In this document: positions 1 through 5,687 of the stretch, piece after piece | Numbering within the stretch: the stretch's first letter is position 1 | Layout: the number at the start of each line of letters is the position of its first letter | Origin: VGEM01 sp033764265 | GTDB taxonomy: Bacteria; Pseudomonadota; Alphaproteobacteria; Rhodospirillales; Rhodospirillaceae | DNA: 5,687 nucleotides | Assembly: GCA_033764265.1 (NCBI GenBank) | Contig: JANRJB010000392.1 | Coordinates: forward strand, 1 to 5,687 | Direction of reading: 5' to 3' | Made by a program: the position numbers and the translations under genes | The notes under the pieces: model-generated | What the model saw: the letters and a program-made list of their open reading frames with translations, nothing else | Told to the model about the DNA's origin: nothing | Databases searched by the model: none

Positions 1-1340
1 AGCGCGATGCAGGTGTCCATGTCGCCGTTGGCGGAGAAGTAGCCGATGGCGCCGCCATAGAAGCTGCGCCGCTCGGGTTCCAACTCGTCGATGATCTCCA
101 TCGCGCGCACCTTGGGCGCACCCGACACTGTGCCGGCGGGAAAGCCGGCCATCAGCGCGTCCATGGCGTCGTGGCGCGGATCGATCTCGCCTTCGACGTT
201 GGAGACGATGTGCATGACGTGGCTGTAGTACTCGATCACCATCTGTTCGTTCACGCGCACCGTTCCGACCTTGGCGACGCGGCCGACGTCGTTGCGGCCC
301 AGGTCGAGCAGCATCAGGTGCTCGGCCACTTCCTTGGGGTCGGCCAGCAGGTCGGCGGCCAGCCGCGCGTCCTCGGCTTTGTCGCGACCGCGCGGCCGCG
401 TCCCGGCGATCGGCCGGATGGTCACCGTGCCATCGCGCAGGCGCACCAGGATTTCGGGGCTCGAGCCCACCAGCGCGAAGGTATCGAGCTTGAGGTGGAA
501 CAGGAACGGCGAGGGGTTGAGCCGGCGCAACGACCGGTACAGCGCGAAGCTCGGCAGATTGAACGGCACGCGCAACCGCTGGCTCGGCACAACCTGAAAG
601 ATGTCGCCGGCGAGGATGTACTCCTTCGCCTTGCTGACCATGGCGTGATAGCCATCGCGGCCGATGTTGGAACGCGGTTCGCCGACCGCGACCGGTCCGG
701 GCGGCGGCTGGTGCGCGACGCTGCGCTCGAGCGTGCGGACCAGGTCCTGAATACGCCGGCGCGCGTCGCCGTATGCGGCCCCCGCGGTTACGCCGGCGCG
801 CGGGTAGACCGGTGTCACCACGGTCATGATGTCGTCGACATTGTCGAACACCACGGTGAGCGTGGGCCGCATGAACATGCCGTCGGGAATGCCGACCGTG
901 TCGGGGTTTTCGTCGGGGATGTTCTCCACCAGCCGGATGGTGTCGTAACCCATGTAGCCGATCAGCCCGGCCGACATCGGCGGCAATTGCGCCGGCAGGT
1001 CGATGCGGGTCTCGGCGATCAGCGCGCGCAGCGAGGCCAGTGTCGGCCGCGTGTCGGTCGTAAATGCCAGCGGCGTGCGCGCGGGATCGCGACACAGTTC
1101 GGCGGTCTGGCCGCGGCAGCGCCAGACCAGATCAGGGGCGAGCGCGATGAACGAATATCGTCCGCGCACCGCGCCGCCCTCGACCGACTCAAGCAAGGCC
1201 GTGAACGGCAGGTCCTGGCCGATCTTGAGCATCACCGATACGGTGGTGTCGAGGTCGGCCGGCAACTCGGTCCACACCACCTGGGCGCGGCCGGCGGCGT
1301 AGGCGGCGGCGAATTCCGCCTCGGAAGGTTGCAGGTCCAT
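1..1340 (-). CDS. trpE: Anthranilate synthase component I (partial, 3' end outside window)
   Basis: TrpE converts chorismate to anthranilate, the first committed step of tryptophan synthesis, using ammonia delivered by the glutaminase partner TrpG. The 446 complete codons seen cover the N-terminal regulatory region and most of the chorismate-binding domain; about 50-60 C-terminal residues of a roughly 500-residue family are cut off. Visible marks are LLES at residues 49-52 (the tryptophan feedback-binding motif), IAGTRPRG at 311-318, E337 and E340 before HLMLLDLGRND (the Mg2+-binding region), H377 in HVMHIVS at the position of the family's conserved His, and GAPKVRAMEIIDELEP at 407-422. The ATG at 1340 is chosen because the following FAAAYAAGRAQVVW is typical of alphaproteobacterial TrpE N-termini; there is no clear Shine-Dalgarno and no upstream in-frame start. 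It lies 32 nt after ppiD, so co-transcription is likely. An intact LLES suggests normal feedback inhibition. Whether the C-terminus is fused to TrpG cannot be seen, but the N-terminus fits the stand-alone form. Confidence 0.97.
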   Translation of the reverse strand, partial: MDLQPSEAEFAAAYAAGRAQVVWTELPADLDTTVSVMLKIGQDLPFTALLESVEGGAVRGRYSFIALAPDLVWRCRGQTAELCRDPARTPLAFTTDTRPTLASLRALIAETRIDLPAQLPPMSAGLIGYMGYDTIRLVENIPDENPDTVGIPDGMFMRPTLTVVFDNVDDIMTVVTPVYPRAGVTAGAAYGDARRRIQDLVRTLERSVAHQPPPGPVAVGEPRSNIGRDGYHAMVSKAKEYILAGDIFQVVPSQRLRVPFNLPSFALYRSLRRLNPSPFLFHLKLDTFALVGSSPEILVRLRDGTVTIRPIAGTRPRGRDKAEDARLAADLLADPKEVAEHLMLLDLGRNDVGRVAKVGTVRVNEQMVIEYYSHVMHIVSNVEGEIDPRHDAMDALMAGFPAGTVSGAPKVRAMEIIDELEPERRSFYGGAIGYFSANGDMDTCIA

Positions 1341-1372
1341 GGGGAAGCGGCCGTCGGCGCGCGGCGGCGGGC

Positions 1373-3292
1373 TTAGGGGGCGGTGACGCCCAGGAGCTGG
1401 TCCAGCGTCTCCTGGTTCACCGCCACCTGATAACGGCCGGCGATGGCGCGGTCGAACTGCGACAGCAGATCTTGCGCCATGGCGTTGCGGGTGCCGGCCT
1501 TGATCTCGGACAGCGCCGTGGCCAGCTCGCCGCTCGGCGCCGGCGGCACCACCTCTTTCAGGCGGGCGACGACATAACCGTCGACCACCGGCGCGGTCAT
1601 CACATCGCCGACCTTGGCGGCGAACAGCTGGTCCAGAAGTTCGGGGCCGACGCGCCTGCTATCGATGATGTAGGCGGGGTCCAGGCTGACGCCGAACCGC
1701 GTCAGCGGCCCCAGCTGAGCGTACGACAGCCGCTGATCGGCATCGGCCAATTGGGTCATCGAGGTCGAGGGCCCGATGTCGGCGGCGATCTTCTCGGCCA
1801 GCTTCTTGGTTTCCTCGATGCGCGCCAGGCGCTGCCACAACGACACAAGTTCCGGGCGTACCAGGTCGATCGGCTTGGGCGTTGGCGGGGTCGACCCGAC
1901 CACGCGCAGCGCGTAAAAGCCGCCGTCGATTTCGCGCAGTTCGCTCTCCTGGTCGACGGGCGTCGAAAACGCGGTGGCGAGGAAACGCTCGCGATCGATC
2001 AGGTCCGGAACCGTGACGCCCGACGGGTCAAGCCCCTCGCGGCTGACCGCTTCGATGGCGATGAAGCGCCCGCCGACGTCCTTGGCAATGTCGGCCATCG
2101 GCATGCCGGCGGCGACCTCGTCCTCCAGCTTCACTGAAGCGTCGAACACAACGTCCAGGGCTTTTTCCTCGGCCAGGGTCCGCCGAATGTCGTTGGCGAT
2201 CTGTTCGAACGCCGGAACCGACGCGGGCACGATGGCCACCACCTCGACCAGATGCCAGCCGAGCGGGGTTTCCACCGGCTGGCTGATCTCGCCGACCGCG
2301 CCGTCCACCGCTGCACCGAAGGGCTGGAACAGCGCGTCATCGCGCGGCCGCTCGCCCAGGTCGACCGGCGGGTCAACCTTGGCCTTGTCGGCAATCACCG
2401 CCAAGCCGTCGCCCGGGACGGCCATGGCGCGGGCGGCCTCGGCCGCCTCTTTGGTTTCGAACACCAGCTGGGCGATGCGGCGTTTTTCGGGCTGGCCGTA
2501 GCGAGCCTGGTTCTCTTCGAAGTACTGCCGGGCGTCTTCCTCGGAAATGCTGTCGAGCGGCACGAGGTCGCTGCCGACCAGCACCACCGCCTCGATCTTG
2601 CGGTATTCCGGCGCCGTGAACTGGGCGATGTTGTCGTCGTAGGTGCGCTTGAGGTCTTCGGCCGACGGTTCGCCCGGCGCGGGCGCCTGTTCGGCCGAGA
2701 TCAGCAGTGTGTCGGCGATGCGGGTCTCGGTGCGGTAGGCGAACAGCTTCTCGACCAGGGCCTGCGGCGCGGTGGCGCCCACCGCCACCGGGCGGCGCAG
2801 CACTTCCTGGCGCAAGCCGTCTTCGTAGATGTCGAGGAAGGTTTGTTCGTCCAGGCCGTTCTGGCCCAGAATCTGCTGGAACTGAAGCTGGTTGAACGCC
2901 CCGGTCTCGTCGTGGAACGAGGTGTCCTGGCGTACCGCGCGCAGAATCTGCTCGCGCGATATCACCACGCCCAAGTCGTCGGCGGCCTGGATCGAGACCG
3001 CCAGTTGCCGCAGTTCGGCCACCAGGTTGTCGAGCACGTTGGCCTGGAACGCCCGGTCGCGCACGGCATCGGGGCCCAGCTGCTCGCGCAATCGATCGAG
3101 CTGGCTGGTCAGGCGGCGCTGCAACTCGGTCGCGCGGATCTCGAAACTGCCGGATTTGACGGCGACGTTGGGGTCGGCTGTCGGCGTGACCACGTCGCCC
3201 ACGCCCCACACGCCGAAGCTGACGATGATCAACAGCAGGAAGGCCTTCAGCAGTTTGCTGTGTTTGATGGCGTGGACGAAACCCTGGATCAT
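1373..3292 (-). CDS. ppiD: PpiD-type peptidylprolyl isomerase/periplasmic folding chaperone, membrane anchored
   Basis: This 639-residue protein has the PpiD/SurA_N architecture: a short cytoplasmic N-terminus (MIQGFVHAIKHSKLLK), one membrane segment at about residues 15-35, a helical SurA-like chaperone region to about 180, a parvulin-like domain at roughly 265-355 (ending LGWHLVEV), and a long C-terminal periplasmic part that includes a second weakly similar segment (about 525-580). The known role of the family is to sit at the Sec channel exit and assist folding of exported proteins. The parvulin active-site His (usually in an HIL motif) appears to be Gln275 in RRIAQLVF, so isomerase activity is doubtful and the chaperone role more likely; E. 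coli PpiD is also a poor or inactive isomerase. The frame stays open far upstream, with in-frame ATGs at 3409 and 3406, but those overlap the predicted -10 box and the extension is Pro/Arg/Ala rich, so the conserved MIQGF start at 3292 is preferred. Only a weak AGG lies 6 nt ahead of it. First gene of the likely ppiD-trpE operon. Confidence 0.93.
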   Translation of the reverse strand: MIQGFVHAIKHSKLLKAFLLLIIVSFGVWGVGDVVTPTADPNVAVKSGSFEIRATELQRRLTSQLDRLREQLGPDAVRDRAFQANVLDNLVAELRQLAVSIQAADDLGVVISREQILRAVRQDTSFHDETGAFNQLQFQQILGQNGLDEQTFLDIYEDGLRQEVLRRPVAVGATAPQALVEKLFAYRTETRIADTLLISAEQAPAPGEPSAEDLKRTYDDNIAQFTAPEYRKIEAVVLVGSDLVPLDSISEEDARQYFEENQARYGQPEKRRIAQLVFETKEAAEAARAMAVPGDGLAVIADKAKVDPPVDLGERPRDDALFQPFGAAVDGAVGEISQPVETPLGWHLVEVVAIVPASVPAFEQIANDIRRTLAEEKALDVVFDASVKLEDEVAAGMPMADIAKDVGGRFIAIEAVSREGLDPSGVTVPDLIDRERFLATAFSTPVDQESELREIDGGFYALRVVGSTPPTPKPIDLVRPELVSLWQRLARIEETKKLAEKIAADIGPSTSMTQLADADQRLSYAQLGPLTRFGVSLDPAYIIDSRRVGPELLDQLFAAKVGDVMTAPVVDGYVVARLKEVVPPAPSGELATALSEIKAGTRNAMAQDLLSQFDRAIAGRYQVAVNQETLDQLLGVTAP

Positions 3293-3344
3293 GGACAGCC
3301 TGTCGAACGATGGATGCCGCCGCGCGCCACGGCCGGGACCGGCC

Positions 3345-3361
3345 GCCGGGCAAAACCCGGC
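3345..3361 (-). other. GC hairpin in the ppiD leader
   Basis: Six perfect base pairs, GCCGGG against CCCGGC, enclose a 5-nt loop (TTTTG read on the minus strand). It sits about midway in the predicted 105-nt untranslated leader of ppiD. More GGCC-rich sequence flanks it and could extend the structure with bulges. There is no following T-run, so it is not a terminator. It may be mRNA structure only, or chance in GC-rich DNA. Confidence 0.35.
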
Positions 3362-3404
3362 CGCCCGATGCGCGGGCGCACGCTTGGAGGCGGAAAAGGC
3401 GGGC

Positions 3405-3433
3405 ATCATAGGGGGGTGAACCGGAGGCGGCAA
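3405..3433 (-). promoter_or_regulatory. Sigma70-like promoter for ppiD-trpE
   Basis: On the minus strand, TTGCCG (3433-3428, 4 of 6 to consensus) and TATGAT (3410-3405, 5 of 6) are separated by exactly 17 nt. This predicts a transcript start near 3398 and a leader of about 105 nt before the ppiD ATG. TATGAT is the best -10 box in the divergent intergenic region, which otherwise has very few A/T runs. No experimental start site is known to me. Confidence 0.6.
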
Positions 3434-3442
3434 GCGCGCCCC

Positions 3443-3478
3443 GGCCAGCCAGCCTGGCCCGATTTCGCGGGGCGAATC
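3443..3478. repeat. Two short inverted repeats between the divergent promoters
   Basis: GGCCA (3443-3447) and TGGCC (3455-3459) form a 5-bp inverted repeat around 7 nt. Just beside it, GATTTCGC (3461-3468) and GCGAATC (3472-3478) form a 7-bp inverted repeat with one extra T in the left arm. Both lie upstream of the -35 boxes of both promoters, where a regulator of either direction could bind. They are short and imperfect, and I cannot link them to a known operator. Confidence 0.3.
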
Positions 3479-3507
3479 AGGCGCTTGTCGGCTGGTAGGT
3501 GTGTCTA

Positions 3508-3535
3508 TTGAGGTCCGCCCCGGCCGTGCTACAGC
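3508..3535 (+). promoter_or_regulatory. Promoter for tpiA (extended -10 type)
   Basis: TTGAGG (3508-3513) is followed after 16 nt by TACAGC (3530-3535), with TGC just before it making an extended -10 (TGCTACAG). The -35 matches 4 of 6 and the -10 only 3 of 6, but TTGA plus TGCTA is a common look for alphaproteobacterial housekeeping promoters. The transcript would start near 3542, giving a leader of about 33 nt that contains the tpiA ribosome site. Confidence 0.45.
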
Positions 3536-3560
3536 AGCGCTGCGCAATCCGGACGACAAA

Positions 3561-3565
3561 GGGAG
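3561..3565 (+). promoter_or_regulatory. Ribosome binding site of tpiA
   Basis: GGGAG in the A-rich context ACAAAGGGAGAAAACC lies 9 nt before the ATG at 3575. It is the only strong Shine-Dalgarno in this window and fixes the tpiA start; the other four genes have weak ones or none, suggesting tpiA is translated most efficiently. Confidence 0.75.
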
Positions 3566-3574
3566 AAAACCACG

Positions 3575-4345
3575 ATGCCGCCGCGACCGCTGATCGCCGG
3601 AAACTGGAAAATGAACGGCAGCTCCGACAGCACGAAGGCGTTGCTGGTCGCGCTGTTGGGCGAGATTGCGACGATGCGGCCCGGTTGCGATGTCGTGGTC
3701 TGCCCGCCGGCGCCCTTGATTCCGCTCGCTTGCCAGCTGGTGCGCAATTCGCCGATCAGGGTCGGCGGCCAGGATTGTCACGCCAAACCCAAGGGCGCGC
3801 ACACCGGCGACGTGAGCGCGACGTTGTTGGCCGAGTTGGGGTGCGCCGTGGTGATCGTCGGCCACTCGGAACGCCGGGCCGATCACGGCGAAACCGATGC
3901 GCAGGTTCAGGCCAAGGCGGCCGCGGCCTTGTCGGCGGGACTTACACCGATCATCTGCATCGGCGAGACCGAGGCCGATCGCGACGCCGGCCGAACCGAA
4001 ACCGTCGTCGCGCGCCAGCTGACCGGCTCGCTGCCGCCCGGCGCAGACATGGTCAACGCGGTCATCGCCTACGAACCGGTGTGGGCCATCGGCACAGGCA
4101 AGACCCCGACCTTTGCCGACATTGAACGGGTGCATACCCTGATCCGAGACACCTTTGCCCGACTGAAGGGCAGCGCGACAGACTTGCGCATCCTGTACGG
4201 CGGCTCGGTCAAGGGCTCCAACGCGGCGGACATCCTGGCCGTACCGGGGGTCGACGGCGCTTTGGTCGGAGGGGCCAGCTTGGAGGCGGCGGAGTTCTGG
4301 AAAATCGTTTCCGCCGCACCGGCAAGACGGGCCGTAACGTCTTGA
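3575..4345 (+). CDS. tpiA: Triosephosphate isomerase
   Basis: TpiA interconverts dihydroxyacetone phosphate and glyceraldehyde 3-phosphate in the cytoplasm, for glycolysis, gluconeogenesis and the Calvin cycle where present. The 256-residue length is normal for the TIM-barrel family. All catalytic parts are present: AGNWKMNG with N10 and K12, GHSERR at 96-101 with the electrophilic H97 and E99, AYEPVWAIGTGK at 165-176 with the catalytic base E167 and the flexible loop 6, then the phosphate-binding YGGSVKG (208-214) and VGGASL (231-236). The start is set by a strong Shine-Dalgarno and by the motif lying ten residues from the N-terminus as in the family. It is first in a plus-strand series with secG and pyrG and diverges from ppiD across a 282-bp intergenic region. 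Nothing appears broken or unusual. Confidence 0.98.
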   Translation: MPPRPLIAGNWKMNGSSDSTKALLVALLGEIATMRPGCDVVVCPPAPLIPLACQLVRNSPIRVGGQDCHAKPKGAHTGDVSATLLAELGCAVVIVGHSERRADHGETDAQVQAKAAAALSAGLTPIICIGETEADRDAGRTETVVARQLTGSLPPGADMVNAVIAYEPVWAIGTGKTPTFADIERVHTLIRDTFARLKGSATDLRILYGGSVKGSNAADILAVPGVDGALVGGASLEAAEFWKIVSAAPARRAVTS

Positions 4346-4346
4346 T

Positions 4347-4377
4347 TTGGCAGGGAAGGGACGAGACGCTGGCTATT
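4347..4377 (+). promoter_or_regulatory. Possible weak promoter for secG
   Basis: Right after the tpiA stop, TTGGCA (4347-4352) matches the -35 consensus at 5 of 6. The best -10 partner, GCTATT at 4372-4377, is only 3 of 6 and sits at a long 19-nt spacing. If used, the transcript would begin near 4384 and give secG a leader of about 80 nt. The 119-nt tpiA-secG spacer has no T-run typical of a terminator, so readthrough from tpiA is equally plausible. Confidence 0.28.
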
Positions 4378-4426
4378 CCCGGCCGGTGGGGTTACAACGC
4401 GCCCGCCAAGGCGGGGCCGCGCCCGT

Positions 4427-4436
4427 GGTCCGGACC
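4427..4436. repeat. 10-bp perfect palindrome in tpiA-secG spacer
   Basis: GGTCCGGACC is a perfect palindrome 28 nt before the secG start. It could be a small operator half-site pair or chance in very GC-rich sequence. No second copy was noticed in the window. Confidence 0.25.
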
Positions 4437-4464
4437 CGCCGCCACCCGATAGAAGTTCGCACCC

Positions 4465-4866
4465 ATGCTCGTCGTCCTCGTCGTTGTTCATCTTCTGATC
4501 GCCATCGCGCTGATCATCCTGATCCTCTTGCAAAAGACCGAGGGTGCGGCGGGCGGCGGGTTTTCCCTGTCGTCGGCCAGCAATTCGTTGTCGCAGCCGC
4601 GGGCGCGCGCCAATCCGATCGGTCGGGCGACTTCGGTGCTGGGGTTCTGCTTCTTCGCCACCTCGCTGGGTTTGGCGTTGATGGCGCAGCCGCGTCAGGT
4701 GTCGACGTCGGTGTTCGAAACGCCGATCGACGGACCGGCGGTGCCCAAGGTCGAGGACAGTGTACCGGCCGCGCCGGCCGACGCCGCGCCCGCGATTCCG
4801 TCTGCGCCGCCCGCCGCGCCCGGCGAATCGTCGCCGCCTGCGGTGCCCAGCGTTCCCAACAACTGA
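4465..4866 (+). CDS. secG: Protein translocase subunit SecG
   Basis: SecG is the small, non-essential subunit of the SecYEG inner-membrane channel and aids SecA-driven export. The 133-residue product shows the expected plan: a first membrane helix at about residues 2-22 (MLVVLVVVHLLIAIALIILI), the LLQKTEG motif equivalent to the family's LLQ(R/K)(S/G)EG, a short cytoplasmic loop, and a second helix at about 56-75 (GRATSVLGFCFFATSLGLAL). A Pro/Ala-rich tail of about 55 residues follows, as in many alphaproteobacteria. The loop is atypical: the long glycine run and the RGAANFLTRTT-like segment are replaced by AAGGGFSLSSASNSLSQPRARANPIGRAT (residues 28-56), in which only a few positions match. 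The ATG is preceded by a weak AGAAG 9 nt upstream. It lies 119 nt after tpiA and 107 nt before pyrG, a common alphaproteobacterial order. Identity rests on topology, motifs and context together. Confidence 0.92.
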   Translation: MLVVLVVVHLLIAIALIILILLQKTEGAAGGGFSLSSASNSLSQPRARANPIGRATSVLGFCFFATSLGLALMAQPRQVSTSVFETPIDGPAVPKVEDSVPAAPADAAPAIPSAPPAAPGESSPPAVPSVPNN

Positions 4867-4867
4867 T

Positions 4868-4888
4868 CGCGCCGGTTTTTTCGGCGCG
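4868..4888 (+). terminator. Hairpin directly after secG (weak terminator candidate)
   Basis: CGCGCCG (4868-4874) and CGGCGCG (4882-4888) pair perfectly over 7 bp around a loop of G plus six T. It begins two bases after the secG stop. The T-run is in the loop rather than after the stem and only three T follow downstream, so it fits an mRNA 3'-end stabiliser or weak pause better than a classical intrinsic terminator. Confidence 0.35.
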
Positions 4889-4898
4889 CCGTTTGATC

Positions 4899-4920
4899 CG
4901 CGAAAATCGGCGCATTCGCG
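4899..4920 (+). promoter_or_regulatory. Alternative hairpin overlapping the pre-pyrG terminator stem
   Basis: CGCGAA (4899-4904) and TTCGCG (4915-4920) form a 6-bp perfect inverted repeat around a 10-nt loop. Its right arm shares bases 4917-4920 with the left arm of the following terminator-like stem, so the two cannot form together. That is the geometry of an antiterminator, but a 6-bp repeat is easy to find by chance in this base composition. Confidence 0.3.
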
Positions 4921-4955
4921 CGTGCCGAATTGCCGTCTTGCCGCGCGCGTTTTTT
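4917..4955 (+). terminator. Intrinsic terminator or attenuator before pyrG
   Basis: CGCGCGTG (4917-4924) pairs with CGCGCGCG (4942-4949) over 8 bp with one G-U pair and a 17-nt loop, followed at once by six T (4950-4955). It ends 18 nt before the pyrG ATG. As a terminator it would end the tpiA-secG transcript but would also stand between that transcript and pyrG, with little room for a separate pyrG promoter after it. This makes partial readthrough or regulated attenuation of pyrG plausible. The loop is long and the stem short, so strength is uncertain. Confidence 0.42.
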
Positions 4956-4973
4956 GAGTTAGGTTGATCGCCC

Positions 4974-5687
4974 ATGACGCGGTTTATCTTTATCACCGGC
5001 GGCGTGGTCTCCTCACACGGTAAGGGTCTCACCTCGGCGGCGCTCGGCGCGCTGTTGCAGGCGCGCGGCTATAAGGTGCGCCTGCGCAAGCTCGATCCCT
5101 ATCTCAACGTCGATCCGGGCACCATGAGCCCGATCCAGCACGGTGAGGTTTACGTCACCGACGACGGCGCCGAGACCGACCTCGATCTCGGCCATTACGA
5201 GCGCTACACCGGCGTCGCTTCGCGCCAGGCCGATAACGTCACCACCGGGCGCATCTACTCGGCGGTCATCGCCAAGGAGCGCCGCGGCGACTATCTCGGC
5301 GCCACCGTCCAGGTCATCCCGCACGTCACCGACGCCATCAAGGATTTCGTCCAGCGCGACCTCGACGGCGAGGACTTCGTGCTGGTGGAGATTGGCGGCA
5401 CCGTCGGCGACATCGAAAGCCTGCCGTTCCTCGAGGCCATCCGCCAGCTCGGCAACGAACTCGGCCCCGAGCGCAGCATGTTCATGCACCTGACGCTGGT
5501 GCCCTACATCGCCGCCGCCGGCGAACTGAAAACTAAGCCGACCCAGCACTCGGTGAAGGAACTGCTCGGGCTCGGCATCCAGCCCCAGGTGCTGGTCTGC
5601 CGCATGGAGCACCCGCTGCCGCCCTCGGACCGGCGCAAGATCGCGCTGTTCTGCAACGTCAAGCCCGAGGCGGTGATCGCCGCCACC
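4974..5687 (+). CDS. pyrG: CTP synthase (partial, 3' end outside window)
   Basis: PyrG aminates UTP to CTP with ATP and glutamine, the last step of pyrimidine nucleotide synthesis. The 238 codons visible lie within the N-terminal amidoligase domain; the glutamine amidotransferase half of a roughly 540-residue enzyme lies beyond the edge. Recognisable parts are the P-loop TGGVVSSHGKG (8-18, lysine K17), RKLDPYLNVDPGTMSP (38-53, K39), GAETDLDLGHYER (65-77) with the Mg2+ ligand D71, LVEIGGTVGDIESLPFLEAI (137-156) with E139, and the UTP/CTP site KTKPTQ (186-191) with K222 later. These align one residue short of E. coli numbering. The ATG is supported by the family N-terminus (MTRFIFITGG); only AGG 10 nt upstream serves as ribosome site. 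One oddity is His15 where Leu is nearly universal in SSLGKG. Pyrimidine control through the hairpins in front of the gene is possible but unproven. Confidence 0.97.
   Translation, partial: MTRFIFITGGVVSSHGKGLTSAALGALLQARGYKVRLRKLDPYLNVDPGTMSPIQHGEVYVTDDGAETDLDLGHYERYTGVASRQADNVTTGRIYSAVIAKERRGDYLGATVQVIPHVTDAIKDFVQRDLDGEDFVLVEIGGTVGDIESLPFLEAIRQLGNELGPERSMFMHLTLVPYIAAAGELKTKPTQHSVKELLGLGIQPQVLVCRMEHPLPPSDRRKIALFCNVKPEAVIAAT

Noticed and set aside
171..1376. 401-codon plus-strand open frame across trpE
   Set aside because: It is antisense to an unmistakable trpE, its product is His/Arg/Gly-rich with no family resemblance, and such frames arise from codon bias in high-GC genes.
2252..3511. 419-codon plus-strand open frame across ppiD
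   Set aside because: Antisense shadow of ppiD with low-complexity His/Arg/Gly/Val composition and no ribosome site or motif.
3499..4125. 208-codon plus-strand open frame overlapping tpiA in another frame
   Set aside because: Arg-rich composition typical of an off-frame reading of tpiA, whose own frame has all catalytic residues.
3293..4135. Upstream continuation of the ppiD reading frame, giving a 920-residue protein overlapping tpiA in antisense
   Set aside because: The added part is Arg/Ala/Gly-rich, has no recognisable family and runs opposite a clear tpiA. The conserved PpiD start with its membrane anchor begins at 3292 and a good promoter lies within the extension.
4883..4890. GGCGCGCC palindrome as a possible protein-binding site
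   Set aside because: An 8-bp all-GC palindrome is expected often in this composition and is explained by the hairpin it overlaps.
4347..4967. 206-codon plus-strand open frame spanning the tpiA-secG spacer and secG
   Set aside because: Off-frame relative to secG, Arg/Ala-rich, no motif; the secG frame shows two clear membrane helices.
5013..5612. 199-codon minus-strand open frame across pyrG
   Set aside because: Antisense to strongly conserved pyrG; its sequence simply mirrors pyrG codon use.
1..5687. A hidden mobile, defence or biosynthetic system
   Set aside because: Five conserved housekeeping genes account for nearly all bases; no intergenic gap exceeds 282 bp, and no direct-repeat arrays, insertion ends, integrase or tRNA-like folds were seen.

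Overview
The window is a high-GC chromosomal housekeeping locus that looks alphaproteobacterial. Protein similarity (TrpE, PyrG, a PpiD-type membrane chaperone) and gene order (pyrG-secG-tpiA diverging from ppiD-trpE) resemble Rhodospirillales-type genomes. This placement is inferred from recalled family sequences; no search was run. There is no sign of a mobile element, CRISPR array, tRNA or rRNA gene, or foreign DNA.

Layout. Minus strand, read right to left: a sigma70-like promoter (3405-3433) precedes a roughly 105-nt untranslated leader, then ppiD (3292 to 1373), then after 32 nt trpE (starts 1340, runs off the left edge). Plus strand: an extended -10 type promoter (3508-3535) precedes tpiA (3575-4345), then secG (4465-4866), then pyrG (starts 4974, runs off the right edge). 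The roughly 75 bp between the two divergent promoters hold two short inverted repeats. The 119-nt tpiA-secG spacer may carry a weak extra promoter. The 107-nt secG-pyrG spacer holds three short GC-rich hairpins, two of them mutually exclusive and the last followed directly by six T.

Function. TpiA serves glycolysis and gluconeogenesis, SecG is a small subunit of the SecYEG protein-export channel, PyrG makes CTP from UTP, PpiD is a periplasm-facing membrane chaperone for exported proteins, and TrpE commits chorismate to tryptophan. Their association is conserved synteny more than one pathway, although SecG and PpiD both act on secreted proteins at the inner membrane.

I found no convincing undescribed system. 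The points most worth checking are a Leu-to-His change in the otherwise near-invariant P-loop of PyrG, a possible attenuator in front of pyrG, an unusual SecG, and the absence of room for a trp leader/attenuator directly before trpE.
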